Positions 15,746 through 24,434 of a stretch of DNA of 46,333 nucleotides are shown piece by piece. The stretch is from Alphaproteobacteria bacterium SS10. GTDB lineage: Bacteria > Pseudomonadota > Alphaproteobacteria > TMED2. The stretch is taken from NCBI GenBank assembly GCA_019192455.1, contig JAHCML010000007.1, positions 1 through 46,333 of the forward strand, given 5' to 3'. Below the pieces are notes generated by a model, which searched no databases, was not told the origin of the DNA, and saw only the letters and a list, made by a program, of their open reading frames with translations. The position numbers and the translations under genes are program-made. The stretch's first letter is position 1. Every line of letters begins with the position of its first letter.

Positions 15746-16702
15746 ATGTCAGCCACCACATCCCTGCCAGATTACGCCGTTGAGGTTAATGGCCTGGTTA
15801 AGACCTACCCGGCCCAGGGTAAGGCACCGGCCAAGGATGCGCTGAAGGGTATTGATCTGAAGGTTGAGCGGGGCTCGATGTTCGCCCTGCTGGGCCCAAA
15901 CGGTGCGGGCAAATCCACCCTGATTAACATCCTGGCCGGTCTGGTCCGCAAAAGCAGCGGCAGCGCTAAGGTCTGGGGTTATGAGACGTTGAACCAATCC
16001 CGCATGGCCCGCGCTGCCATTGGCGTGGTCCCGCAGGAATTGAACCTGGATGCCTTCTTCACCCCGATGGAGATGCTGGACCTACAGGCTGGCCTCTACG
16101 GCATCCCGCGTTCTGAGCGTCGCTCTGAGGCGTTGCTTGAAACCGTTGGGCTGGGGGATAAGGCCAATACCTATGCCCGCAACCTGTCCGGTGGCATGCG
16201 TCGCCGCCTGATGGTGGCCAAGGCCATGGTCCACGCCCCACCCGTTCTGGTGCTGGATGAGCCAACCGCCGGTGTTGATATCGAGCTTCGTCAGATGCTG
16301 TGGGACAATGTCCGCGCGTTGAATGAGCAGGGGGTCACGGTGCTGCTAACCACCCACTATCTGGAAGAGGCGGAGGAGCTTTGCGACACCATCGCCATCA
16401 TCAACCATGGTGAGGTTGTTGCCTGCGAGCCGAAGCGTAAGCTGCTTAGCCGGATTGACCAGAAAGAGGTGGTGATCACCCTCGACCGCGATATCGATGA
16501 GGTGCCGGAAAGCTGCCGCAGCTTTGAGGGTGCCACGATTGAGGGGCGCGAGATGGTGATCCGCTATCGCCGGTCAGAGGCGAGCATTGGCTCGGTTCTT
16601 GAGGCCGTCTCCCAATGCGGTATCGGCATTGTCGACCTCACCACCCGTGAGCCGCATCTGGAAGAGGTCTTCCTATCCCTTACCCGGCGGCAGGCTGCCT
16701 GA
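15746..16702 (+). CDS. ABC transporter ATP-binding protein
   Basis: The 318-residue ATPase has Walker A GPNGAGKST (50-58), Q-loop Gln97, signature LSGGM (147-151), Walker B VLVLDEP (167-173) and the H-loop TTH. The sequence and the ~80-residue C-terminal tail resemble the NodI/DrrA/CcmA-like group, which energises export through a separate ABC-2 type permease. No permease gene is adjacent, so the partner must be elsewhere. The next gene starts 3 bp after its stop, so the two are one transcript. Substrate unknown. Confidence 0.9.
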   Translation: MSATTSLPDYAVEVNGLVKTYPAQGKAPAKDALKGIDLKVERGSMFALLGPNGAGKSTLINILAGLVRKSSGSAKVWGYETLNQSRMARAAIGVVPQELNLDAFFTPMEMLDLQAGLYGIPRSERRSEALLETVGLGDKANTYARNLSGGMRRRLMVAKAMVHAPPVLVLDEPTAGVDIELRQMLWDNVRALNEQGVTVLLTTHYLEEAEELCDTIAIINHGEVVACEPKRKLLSRIDQKEVVITLDRDIDEVPESCRSFEGATIEGREMVIRYRRSEASIGSVLEAVSQCGIGIVDLTTREPHLEEVFLSLTRRQAA

Positions 16703-16705
16703 TCG

Positions 16706-17704
16706 ATGATGCGTCGCTGGTTGCTTGTCTGTTTGGTTGTCCTTAGTGCCTGTGCGCCGGATTTCCGGCCTGCCGGTCCGGCGATCCAGGCCCCTGTCCT
16801 GACCTTGAGTGAGGCACAGGACCAAAGCGACCCAGCTTTTATCACCGCCGCCGACGGTACCCAGCTGCCGCTAAAGAAATGGCCAGCGACGGGGGAGACC
16901 CGCGCGGTGGTGTTGGCCCTCCATGGGTTCACCGATTATCGGCAGGCCTTTGCCCTGCCAGCCGCTGCCTGGTCCACCGTGGGTGTGACCACCTATGCCT
17001 ATGATCAGCGTGGTTTTGGGGCGGCTGGTGAACGGCTACGTTGGGCGGGGACCGAGACATACGTTAATGATGCGCGCCAAGCGCTTGCCCTGGTCCGGCG
17101 CCAGCATCCGGGCGTGCCGCTTTACCTGCTGGGTGAGAGTATGGGCGGCGCGGTCGCGATCCTGGCGGTGACCGAGACCAAGACTGCGGGCGATGTCGCC
17201 GATGGCCTTATCCTGATTGCCCCGGCGGTGATGAACCGACCAGCCCTGGGTGAGTTTGAGCGCACGGTTTTGGACGTCACCGCTAATCTGCTGCCCTGGG
17301 CGATGAGTGGCCGCCGCGGTGTTGGCTCATTGCCCACCGATAACATCCCCCTGTTGCGGGTGATGTCACGCGATCCCTTGATGCAGCGTGAGGTCCGGTT
17401 CGACCAGATTTACGGCCTGCTTTTGATGCTAGAGACGGCGACCCAGCGGATTGACCAGATCGATATGCCATCGCTCGTCCTGTTCGGCGGTAAGGACGAG
17501 ATTCTGCCCGCCGGTGTCGCTGATTACTTCCGCGATACGGTGCCAGAGACGCTGGATGATGAGCTAATCCGGATTGAGACGATCCCCGATGCCTATCACA
17601 TGCTGCTTCGTGATATCGAAGCCAGCGACCGGCATGAGCGGGTCGCCGCCTGGATGCTTGATGAAGATCGCCTCGCACAGCACGCAGAACTGAAAGCTGA
17701 TTAA
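16706..17704 (+). CDS. Lipoprotein alpha/beta hydrolase, monoglyceride-lipase-like
   Basis: The 332-residue protein starts with a lipoprotein signal peptide MMRRWLLVCLVVLSAC; Cys16 in the LSAC lipobox is the lipidation site. Mature residues follow the serine-hydrolase (Hydrolase_4) pattern: LHGFTDY oxyanion region, YDQRGFG, nucleophile Ser145 in GESMGG, Asp in GGKDEILP and His in DAYHML. Such proteins cleave monoacylglycerols or other lipid esters. It should be tethered in the envelope. It is cotranscribed with the ABC ATPase and its stop overlaps that of the convergent MerR gene by 4 bp. Confidence 0.88.
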   Translation: MMRRWLLVCLVVLSACAPDFRPAGPAIQAPVLTLSEAQDQSDPAFITAADGTQLPLKKWPATGETRAVVLALHGFTDYRQAFALPAAAWSTVGVTTYAYDQRGFGAAGERLRWAGTETYVNDARQALALVRRQHPGVPLYLLGESMGGAVAILAVTETKTAGDVADGLILIAPAVMNRPALGEFERTVLDVTANLLPWAMSGRRGVGSLPTDNIPLLRVMSRDPLMQREVRFDQIYGLLLMLETATQRIDQIDMPSLVLFGGKDEILPAGVADYFRDTVPETLDDELIRIETIPDAYHMLLRDIEASDRHERVAAWMLDEDRLAQHAELKAD

Positions 17705-18129
17705 GGCTTAACCACCAGCCGTTCATCGGCCAGCGGTGGAAACAGGCCACGGCCTGCCGCTTTTACAAAGCGTTGGAAGTTTGGACATTCCAGATGGCTT
17801 GGCGCCGGGCAGTCTGCGGTATGGCGCAGGGCTTCACTAATCGCAGTGAGCTTCTTGATCGTACGGTCAAGCTCATCAGCCTTGGCCGTCAGCCGGCCGC
17901 GGTCCACGCTGGTGCCGGTTTGATTGGTGAACATGTCGGCGATTTCATCGAGGGAGAAGCCCGCCGCACGGCCCAGGGCGATCAACCCCAACCGCTCCAA
18001 CACATCGGGTTCAAACAAACGCTTCAGGCCCCGCCGACCGGATGATTGGATCAGCCCCCGCTCCTCATAATAGCGTAGGGTGGAGGCTGGCTGTCCGGTG
18101 CGTTTGGCGACCTCACTGATGTCTAGCAT
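17701..18129 (-). CDS. MerR-family regulator, SoxR-like in DNA target but without the Fe-S cluster
   Basis: The start is ATG 18129 (MLDISEVAKR, 142 residues) or ATG 18141, four residues longer. The winged helix is typical: ISEVAKRTGQPASTLRYYEE, then the wing, the GFSLDEIADMF helix and a long dimerisation helix. SoxR proteins have four clustered cysteines for a [2Fe-2S] centre; here only Cys107 and Cys115 are present (CPAPSHLEC), so a redox cluster of that kind is not supported. Metal or small-molecule sensing by the two Cys is possible. It is divergent from a methyltransferase across a perfect SoxR-box palindrome, so it probably controls that gene and itself. Confidence 0.88.
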   Translation of the reverse strand: MLDISEVAKRTGQPASTLRYYEERGLIQSSGRRGLKRLFEPDVLERLGLIALGRAAGFSLDEIADMFTNQTGTSVDRGRLTAKADELDRTIKKLTAISEALRHTADCPAPSHLECPNFQRFVKAAGRGLFPPLADERLVVKP

Positions 18130-18148
18130 TCTGGCGAGCATTTGCGTC

Positions 18149-18179
18149 TTGACCTCAAGTTAACTTGAGGTGGCAGGCT
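18149..18179 (+). promoter_or_regulatory. MerR/SoxR-type promoter with perfect 18-bp palindrome
   Basis: A perfect palindrome, CCTCAAGTTAACTTGAGG, occupies 18153-18170. It is identical to the SoxR box of the E. coli soxS promoter as I know it. A -35 TTGACC (18149-18154) is separated by 19 bp from CAGGCT (18174-18179) as the -10. That is the over-long spacing that MerR-type activators correct by twisting DNA. It drives the methyltransferase at 18232; the regulator gene lies just upstream on the other strand. Confidence 0.85.
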
Positions 18180-18231
18180 AGGGCCAATCCCGGTCGCGAT
18201 GCAAGCGACCCATCCATTGGAGAGAGTTGAG

Positions 18232-19119
18232 ATGAGCACCGACGCCCTTGTACGAACCCCGGAGGCCGCCGCCCAACATCGCAAGCGGCAACGCGCCTAT
18301 TGGAATGGCGACGCGGCCACCACCTGGGTTGAGCAGGAAGAGATCCTGGACACCATGTTGTCCCCGTTCAATCACCTGCTGTTGGAAGAGGCGGCACGGG
18401 TGAAGCCCCGGCGCATTCTGGATGTGGGCTGCGGGTTTGGCACAACGACCTTGGCGCTGGCCAAGCAGTTGGGGGAGGCGGGTCAGGTCACGGGCATCGA
18501 TCTATCCCAAACATTGATCAACCATGCAAAGCAGCGGATCGAGGGGGCAGCCGTCAAACCTCAATTCATCTGCGACGATGCGGGCGCCCATGATTTTGGG
18601 GAGCCAAGTTTCGACCTCTTGGTCTCTCGCTTCGGCGTCATGTTCTTCGCGGATCCCGTGACCGCCTTCGCCAATCTTATGCGGGCCGCGAAGCCTGGCG
18701 CCTCTCTCGCCTTTGTCGTCTGGCGACCGCCGGAGGAGAATGAGTTCTTAAGCTTAGGACCAACAATGGCGGCTGAACGCCTAGCGCAGCTGAGTATAGA
18801 GATGCCCGGCGCTGATATCAGTGACCCCGGCCCATTCTCCCTCTCCAAGGTTGATCGAACTGAACAGCTGTTTGAGACAGCCGGATGGGAGGATGTCCGG
18901 TGTGAGCCCCATGATCTGCCGGGCAAGCTGTCTGCTGATATGCTTGAGCGGTACTTGGCCAAGTTTGCGTCGATGCGCCAGGATTTGAGTGATGTTGACC
19001 CGGCCGAGCTGGCCTCGATCAATGCCGATATCTTGGCCGCGTATCAGAAGTTTGTGGATGGTGATGACGTGCCCTTTACGGCCAGCGTCTGGCTGGTCAG
19101 GGCGCGGAAGCCGGGTTGA
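18232..19119 (+). CDS. Class I SAM-dependent methyltransferase
   Basis: ATG 18232 follows GGAGAG by seven bases, so the upstream in-frame ATG 18199 is less likely. The 295-residue protein has motif I LDVGCGFGT (63-71), the acidic end of beta-2 in TGIDLS (Asp90), and a post-motif region DLLVSRFGVMFF. It belongs to the small-molecule UbiE/ubiquinone-type methyltransferase group. The substrate is not evident. Control by a MerR protein suggests induction by a toxic compound or stress. Its end overlaps the convergent TetR gene by 23 bp. Confidence 0.9.
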   Translation: MSTDALVRTPEAAAQHRKRQRAYWNGDAATTWVEQEEILDTMLSPFNHLLLEEAARVKPRRILDVGCGFGTTTLALAKQLGEAGQVTGIDLSQTLINHAKQRIEGAAVKPQFICDDAGAHDFGEPSFDLLVSRFGVMFFADPVTAFANLMRAAKPGASLAFVVWRPPEENEFLSLGPTMAAERLAQLSIEMPGADISDPGPFSLSKVDRTEQLFETAGWEDVRCEPHDLPGKLSADMLERYLAKFASMRQDLSDVDPAELASINADILAAYQKFVDGDDVPFTASVWLVRARKPG

Positions 19120-19672
19120 TACCCATCACCATCTCTACTGCCTCATCGAAGGGGCGGCGGGACTGCTGAACCCGGGCCATGATCCACGCCCCCTCAAGCG
19201 CGATCAGCATCCGTCGGCCAAACGCCTCGGCATCGCCCTGATAGTTGAGGCGCTTGGCGTGGGCTGCGCCGCAGGCAGCCCAGCTGTCAAAAGCAGCTGC
19301 CGTTGCCGCCTGTAGGCGGTCGGAGCCAGGGGTAGTGTCGAGGGCGATTGAGGTAATTGGGCACCCAGCCTGCCAGTTCGATTTCTCAAACAATGCGGCC
19401 AGGATATCAGCCAGGTTCTGGGCACCTTCCCGAACTGTTGCGACATCGGTAAACGACTCCTCAATCGCGCCGAGCACAATCTTGGCTGACCGTTTGATGG
19501 CTTGCTCGGCCAGCTGCTCCTTCCCATCCGGGAAGTGGTGATAGAACGATCCCTTGGGCGCGCCCGCCGCCTCAATAATCTCGGTCAGGCCAACACCGTG
19601 ATAGCCGCGCTGTCGGAACAGGCCAGCGGCGGTGGTGATAAAGCGGTCTTTGGCGTCGGATTGGCGAGGCAT
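19097..19672 (-). CDS. TetR-family regulator, LmrA/YxaF-like
   Basis: The 191-residue protein has the TetR DNA-binding domain in residues ~8-55 (AAGLFRQRGYHGVGLTEIIE, then APKGSFYHHF) and a C-terminal ligand domain with GCPITSIALD, the pattern of the LmrA/YxaF C-terminal family. It is divergent from the alpha/beta hydrolase at 19753, across a long inverted repeat, and most likely represses it. The ligand is unknown. Confidence 0.9.
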   Translation of the reverse strand: MPRQSDAKDRFITTAAGLFRQRGYHGVGLTEIIEAAGAPKGSFYHHFPDGKEQLAEQAIKRSAKIVLGAIEESFTDVATVREGAQNLADILAALFEKSNWQAGCPITSIALDTTPGSDRLQAATAAAFDSWAACGAAHAKRLNYQGDAEAFGRRMLIALEGAWIMARVQQSRRPFDEAVEMVMGINPASAP

Positions 19673-19689
19673 ATCAGCAGTTTGTAGTA

Positions 19690-19739
19690 TTCTATGGTGA
19701 TCGGTCTAGTTTGGCATTATTATGGCAATCACCATAGAA
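19690..19739. promoter_or_regulatory. Inverted operator pair between tetR and the hydrolase gene
   Basis: TTCTATGGTGAT (19690-19701) and ATCACCATAGAA (19728-19739) are perfect 12-base reverse complements 26 bases apart. On the minus strand the left arm continues as TAGACCGATCACCATAGAA (19690-19708), which resembles the LmrA/YxaF box as I remember it from Bacillus. The pattern suggests two inverted sites for the neighbouring TetR protein covering both promoters. Confidence 0.7.
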
Positions 19740-19752
19740 CAAAGGATGCGCC

Positions 19753-20619
19753 ATGTCTGCCCGTACAGACTATCCGGCCAAAGCCATTACAATCGAGAGC
19801 CAGGGATATCAACTTACCGGGCAGATAGCAGTGCCGCCGGAGGGTGAGGCCGAGCTAGCAGTCGTGATCCACCCGGCAACCGGGGTGCCGGCCCGCTTCT
19901 ACCGGCACTTCGCCGCTTGGGTCGCGCGTGAGCACCAGGCCGCCGTCCTAACCTATGACTACCGACAGTTTGGCGCCTCGCTTGGATCCATGCCCATGCG
20001 GGAGGCCGATGCCACCATGACCGATTGGGGCGTGGCCGATCAATCGGCGGCCTTGGGCGCAATCTGTGCCGCTTATCCCGACCTCCCCGTCTGGGTCATT
20101 GGTCATTCCCTCGGGGGCATGTTCCTGGCCTGGCATGATGATGCCCATCGGGTGACCCGGCAGATTTCGATCGCCTCGGGCCCGGCCCATCTCTCAACCC
20201 ACCCGGTCAGCTTTAAGCCCATGGCGTTCTATTTTTGGATGCTTGGCGGCCCCGCCTTCACCAAGATGATGGGCTATATGCCGGGGCGTCTAGCGGGCTT
20301 GGGGCCTGATCTACCAGCCGGGGTTTATTGGCAATGGCGCCGTTGGTGCACTTCCCGCCAGTTTTACGAGGTCGATTGGGGTGGCCCAATTCCGCAGCCA
20401 GACTTATCGCGGGCGAAGGCCGATCTCACCATTATCGGCATCACTGACGATCCGATGATCCCGGTTCGCCAGACTGAGAAGCTGGCCCGGTTCTACCCGT
20501 CCGTGGCCAGCGTTACCCGGCGTCAGGTCAGCCCGGTCGATGCGGGGGTTAAGCGGATTGGCCATTTGAATGTGTTCAGCCGCACTTGCCAGCAGGCCTG
20601 GCCAAAACTGGTTGCGTAG
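19753..20619 (+). CDS. Alpha/beta hydrolase
   Basis: The 288-residue protein has the nucleophile elbow GHSLGG with Ser119, an oxyanion region near IHPATGVPARFYRHF, and YDYRQFGAS. A late Asp (GITDDPMIP) and His (RIGHLNVF) complete the triad. There is no signal peptide. The sequence recalls the alpha/beta hydrolases often annotated as predicted hydrolases of the UCP037442 type. AAGGA lies before the start. It is under likely control of the divergent TetR protein. The substrate is unknown. Confidence 0.85.
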   Translation: MSARTDYPAKAITIESQGYQLTGQIAVPPEGEAELAVVIHPATGVPARFYRHFAAWVAREHQAAVLTYDYRQFGASLGSMPMREADATMTDWGVADQSAALGAICAAYPDLPVWVIGHSLGGMFLAWHDDAHRVTRQISIASGPAHLSTHPVSFKPMAFYFWMLGGPAFTKMMGYMPGRLAGLGPDLPAGVYWQWRRWCTSRQFYEVDWGGPIPQPDLSRAKADLTIIGITDDPMIPVRQTEKLARFYPSVASVTRRQVSPVDAGVKRIGHLNVFSRTCQQAWPKLVA

Positions 20620-20718
20620 TGCTGGTCAATCCCAGGACGCCAGAACGCTTGGCATTTGCGGGCCCGCTGGTTATGGTGCGCGCCGCGCCGGACGGCATGG
20701 CCGTAGCCCGCGCGAGAT

Positions 20719-20795
<77 letters not shown>

Positions 20796-21074
20796 TTTTT
20801 CACCAACTTCAGACTCGCTCAACATCTTTTTCAGATGTGATCGATATGGGCTGGTTTGAGCAAACCCAGTGGCGAAACCGGCATCTAAGCTGATTTCGGT
20901 GATCTTTCGATCTTTTCATCATCGCGGGCAATCTCCGAAGTCAATTTGACCTTCATTCCTCCGACTGCAACGACACCAGCAAGAGCTTAACCTACTAAAT
21001 TGTGTAGTTATTAATCTGAGCATGCCTCCACTATATTATCCAAACATCTCATGTAGCGTTAAGGAATGCCGAGA
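20796..21074. other. Gap after tRNA-Arg, no gene seen
   Basis: Nothing in this 279-bp stretch can be called with confidence. On the minus strand a short open tail (~33 codons ending in TAG near 20890) looks vaguely protein-like and could be the end of a decayed gene. TATATT near 21033 may be a -10 for the next gene. Confidence 0.3.
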
Positions 21075-21614
21075 ATGGCCAGCATTATCGATGGAATATA
21101 CGGAATTTATGAGGAGTATTCAGATCTAAAAGAAGAAATATTTGCAGAGGAAATTGGTAACATTGAAGGTTTTCTCGAAGAGATTGCTGATCTGGTCAGC
21201 CTTGTAGATTTGGTGCTGATGTGTATAGAGCCTGATAGTAAAGAGGATGTTAGCTATAAAACGGCTCTCGTTATTGCTTGTCCTGGCAGATACAGCGATG
21301 AAGCAATCTGGAATTTAGAGATAAGCCTTCAGACCAGTCTCGAACTCGTGCCCCACACCTACAGTGATCGTCTATTTAAGCTGTTTGAAGATCGGGCCAA
21401 GCCACACGGATACAAACCTTTGGAGCCGAGCACAGTGGCGGCCTCGATGTTTGCTCGTTCATTCATGATAGGCAAAGGCGTTAATCGTAATTCGCCTATC
21501 TATTCGAACAGAGCGTGGAACCGCATGTTGTCGATGATTGAGGTTACGTACTACAGAGCAATCTTTCCTTTAATGCTGCAGCACATCAGCCCTAAGGGGC
21601 AATCAACCCATTAG
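21075..21614 (+). CDS. Hypothetical island protein
   Basis: AAGGA sits nine bases before ATG 21075, so that start (179 residues, MASIIDGIYG) is preferred to ATG 21066. The protein is acidic in its first third (YEEYSDLKEEIFAEE) and otherwise mixed helical, with no signal peptide, membrane span or recognised motif. Base composition matches the island. Its 3' end overlaps the convergent luxR gene by 23 bp. Frame and ribosome-binding site support a real gene, but no function can be given. Confidence 0.6.
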   Translation: MASIIDGIYGIYEEYSDLKEEIFAEEIGNIEGFLEEIADLVSLVDLVLMCIEPDSKEDVSYKTALVIACPGRYSDEAIWNLEISLQTSLELVPHTYSDRLFKLFEDRAKPHGYKPLEPSTVAASMFARSFMIGKGVNRNSPIYSNRAWNRMLSMIEVTYYRAIFPLMLQHISPKGQSTH

Positions 21615-22371
21615 AGAGTGCCACAGCGACAGCATGGGTTTTGTTGTAAACTCCCAGTTTATTCTGGGCAGACTTCAAGAAGAACGCGACCGTTGGGGGT
21701 TTCACATTCATTATATCAGCGGTCTCAGAGGCCGTTTTACCCCGAGATGCCCAGCAGAGGGCCTCTCGCTCTCTATCAGTTAACATAGCACCTGTTTGCT
21801 CACTTCTGACTAAATCTTCGACGGGATGTTCTGGCCGCAAATCAACCATTCGTTGATGAAAATATAGTGCCGATAGCCAGAGCTCTGGCGGGAAACGCTG
21901 GTTCAGCTGGGTAAAGTTCATATCCTTTTCAAAGTATAGGCTGATGAAGGCTGAAGAGCGTGCACCTGAGGGCTCCATACGGTGAACTGGAACAATTATG
22001 CCGTTCCTAAAACCATGATCATTTGCAAGGTCCAGGATCTGTCCCGCTGAGTTACGACGGCCGGGCGACCTTGTTTTCGCGACATCAAACTCCGGACAAT
22101 CGAACCAGTTGAATGGCGATTGAGAGTTCCAAGATCGTCGGATAACTGGATCAACATCGAGAAACCCGGCCTCTACATAGGAAGAGATAAAGTCATCTCT
22201 CACCGTAGTCTCAAAGTAAGGCTCACTTTCAGACCTGCTGATGACGCTAGATGTATCAACATAGGACATGCTGGCTACATCGAAGTTCCCAGAAATTTTA
22301 GACATTTCTGACAAAACGCCGGAGACCGACGTAGCCGTTTCAAGGCCGCCTAGAACCTCATCTATAATCAT
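21592..22371 (-). CDS. LuxR-family autoinducer-binding regulator (island copy)
   Basis: The 259-residue protein has an N-terminal autoinducer-binding domain (~20-170) and a C-terminal LuxR helix-turn-helix (~194-255, LTDREREALCWASRGKTASE). Of the acyl-homoserine-lactone pocket residues, Tyr65, Asp74-Pro75 and Trp89 are kept, while the usual first Trp (W57 in TraR) is Phe61. It is divergent from luxI, so it is probably the cognate receptor. It resembles the second LuxR at 25040. Confidence 0.93.
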   Translation of the reverse strand: MIIDEVLGGLETATSVSGVLSEMSKISGNFDVASMSYVDTSSVISRSESEPYFETTVRDDFISSYVEAGFLDVDPVIRRSWNSQSPFNWFDCPEFDVAKTRSPGRRNSAGQILDLANDHGFRNGIIVPVHRMEPSGARSSAFISLYFEKDMNFTQLNQRFPPELWLSALYFHQRMVDLRPEHPVEDLVRSEQTGAMLTDREREALCWASRGKTASETADIMNVKPPTVAFFLKSAQNKLGVYNKTHAVAVALSNGLIAP

Positions 22372-22473
22372 ACCGCCCCCTCATACCCCGATAAAACCTA
22401 TCTTTTTATGGAGTGTTTGAGAAGCTTGGGATTTGCGAATCTCTCAGCTTGAGCCAGCTACGGGAGCATCAAC

Positions 22474-23076
22474 GTGCATACAATCGAGTTTGAATCTACG
22501 ACCCGCCCAGACCTTATGGCGCTAGCCTGGCGGTTAAGGTATCGGGTCTTTAATCGCGAGCTAGGTTGGGCAATTAAAGACCAAGACCTTTTGGAGATTG
22601 ATGGCTTCGATAACGATGCGTCTCACTTCGCCGTAGTAGAGGGATCACAGCTAGTCGGTTATTGGCGAGCGATCAGAACAGACAGGCCATACTTATTAGA
22701 CACCGAGTTTCCAGAGCTATTTGGCGACAGACCACCGATTAAATCTTCGGATGTTTGGGAGATTAGCCGTCTGGTGATTGAGCCAGACCATCCGGATCGA
22801 CGTCAGATTGGTAGAGCCCTGGCTAGTGGATTTGTGAAACATGGTCGGGATCATTCAGCTAAGTCTGTGATTGGAATTACTGACCCAAGGTTTCATCTGT
22901 TCTTAAAGCGTTGCGGGTTTGAAATGCAGACTCTCACCCGGCCGCATCATGTTGGTGAGAGCTCTCGTGGCACTGTAGAAGCGCTGATCTCCGAATGTCC
23001 GATCAACAATAAGAATATTAAGGCTGCTGATCTTGTCAGTGGTGATTTTGCTCAAGCAGAGGAAGCTTTGCAATGA
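22474..23076 (+). CDS. Acyl-homoserine-lactone synthase (LuxI family)
   Basis: The gene starts with GTG 22474 behind GGGAG. The 200-residue protein has the conserved LuxI residues at the expected spacing: Arg22, Phe26 and Trp32 (LRYRVFNRELGW), Asp43 and Asp46, and Glu96 and Arg99 (VWEISRLVI). LuxI enzymes join an acyl-ACP or acyl-CoA to S-adenosylmethionine and release a diffusible lactone. The acyl chain cannot be predicted. A C-terminal tail of ~30 residues after VEALISECP is unusual. The stop overlaps the P450 start by 4 bp (ATGA). Confidence 0.93.
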   Translation: MHTIEFESTTRPDLMALAWRLRYRVFNRELGWAIKDQDLLEIDGFDNDASHFAVVEGSQLVGYWRAIRTDRPYLLDTEFPELFGDRPPIKSSDVWEISRLVIEPDHPDRRQIGRALASGFVKHGRDHSAKSVIGITDPRFHLFLKRCGFEMQTLTRPHHVGESSRGTVEALISECPINNKNIKAADLVSGDFAQAEEALQ

Positions 23077-24434
23077 GCAGTATGAATGAAGTAATGGCTG
23101 CGCAACTAGCAGCTACCGGCGACGCTGTTTCAGATGTTGATCCACAACAATTTGTTGAGTCTCCGATATCAGCGATCGAAGACCTTACCATCGGTGTAGA
23201 GGGGCCTGTTCAGACAGATATTCTGGGCGGAACAACCACACTGGTCGCGCGACCTGATCATTTCAAAGAGGTTTTGGTCACAAATGCTGACGCCTTTGAG
23301 AAGGGCGCTGAACAATCAGTCATGCGGAGCCTCTTGGGTGATGGGCTGGTAACTTCCAATGGGAAGCGCTGGCAGGTTGCTAGGACGGCTTTACGAAGCT
23401 TTTTTTCGGCAAAGAACCTTAACCAGGGCATGTCCATTGCGTTTGGTGAGCTAAACAAGTCGGCCGCCGACATAACCTTGCACCCGGGCAGGCGTGTAAA
23501 CGCTCACAGGTTTGCCGGGGAGTTGGCGCTAAGAATGACAGCTGCTGTGCTCTTTCAAAAGCAGCTCGACGAAGAGCAAGCTGCAAGTATCTACCGTGCA
23601 TGCTCAACGGCCCATCACTGGTTGACCATGAAGCTTTGGCAACCTGAGGTTGCAGAGAAAGACGAGAAAGGTGCTGCAAACTATGCCGAGGCGGTCGCGT
23701 CTGTGCGGGCCATCGTGTCCTCCATGAGAGATGAAGAGAGCGGTATATTCGAAGCCCTAGAGCCAGTTCATGCTCAGTTCGGTAGTGAAGGAGTCTTCGA
23801 TGAGCTGCTGACATTGTTGGTTGCAGGCTTTGAAACAACTGCGACTGTCTCTGCCTACGCTATCTACGCGCTTGCGAACCGCCCCGATCTTTGGCCATGG
23901 CTGAGAGAGGAGGCTGACATACTGCTTGATCGAGCAAGCGATGATGACGCGTCCTACATTCGAGACGCTCCACGAACTAGAGCATTCGTTAACGAAGCGT
24001 TGCGCTTGTATCCGTCAGCCTGGTGGTTCGCACGAAGGGCTAAACAGGATACGCAGATCGCAGGGGTCAAAGTCTCATCCGGAGATTCTGTACTTTTATG
24101 CCCATGGTCGCTTCACCGGCAACCAGATCTTTGGAGCAAAGCACTAAGTTTCGAGCCCGCAAGATGGGGCGTAAGTGCCGTAGACAAGTTTGCTTACCTT
24201 CCTTTCGGAGTGGGCGCGAGAAGCTGCATAGGCCAGCACTTAGCGTTAACTGAGATGACTGCGATGGTCAGCGCCTTAGCAGGAGCTTTCGATCTGACTC
24301 CTCTTTCAGGGTCTCTAGAGAACCATAGACCAGTCGGCGGGATAACTCTTGGGCCGTCCGATAGGCCCATGGAGGTAGCCTTCTCAATCAGATCACCGTC
24401 CCCTCTTCTCTCGCCAAGAGGTATCAATTTATGA
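23073..24434 (+). CDS. Cytochrome P450 coupled to luxI
   Basis: The 453-residue P450 has the I-helix AGFETT (251-256), the ExxR motif NEALRLYP (Glu308, Arg311), and the heme loop FGVGARSCIG (379-388) with Cys385 as thiolate ligand. There is no membrane anchor, so it is a soluble bacterial type that needs separate ferredoxin and reductase, not encoded here. The class resembles fatty-acid or alkyl hydroxylases of the CYP4/CYP102-like group by its EALRLYP and W-rich segments. It overlaps luxI and the next gene by 4 bp each, so all three are translated together. Oxidation of the signal or its acyl precursor is a plausible but unproven role. Confidence 0.93.
   Translation: MSSMNEVMAAQLAATGDAVSDVDPQQFVESPISAIEDLTIGVEGPVQTDILGGTTTLVARPDHFKEVLVTNADAFEKGAEQSVMRSLLGDGLVTSNGKRWQVARTALRSFFSAKNLNQGMSIAFGELNKSAADITLHPGRRVNAHRFAGELALRMTAAVLFQKQLDEEQAASIYRACSTAHHWLTMKLWQPEVAEKDEKGAANYAEAVASVRAIVSSMRDEESGIFEALEPVHAQFGSEGVFDELLTLLVAGFETTATVSAYAIYALANRPDLWPWLREEADILLDRASDDDASYIRDAPRTRAFVNEALRLYPSAWWFARRAKQDTQIAGVKVSSGDSVLLCPWSLHRQPDLWSKALSFEPARWGVSAVDKFAYLPFGVGARSCIGQHLALTEMTAMVSALAGAFDLTPLSGSLENHRPVGGITLGPSDRPMEVAFSIRSPSPLLSPRGINL

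Noticed and set aside
22372-22473. A lux box between luxR and luxI
   Set aside because: Only a weak palindrome (CTCAGCTTGAG) was found near 22441; it is too short and imperfect to call.
23419-23838. 139-residue minus-strand ORF opposite the P450 gene
   Set aside because: It is antisense to a P450 with complete motifs, and has no recognisable domain.
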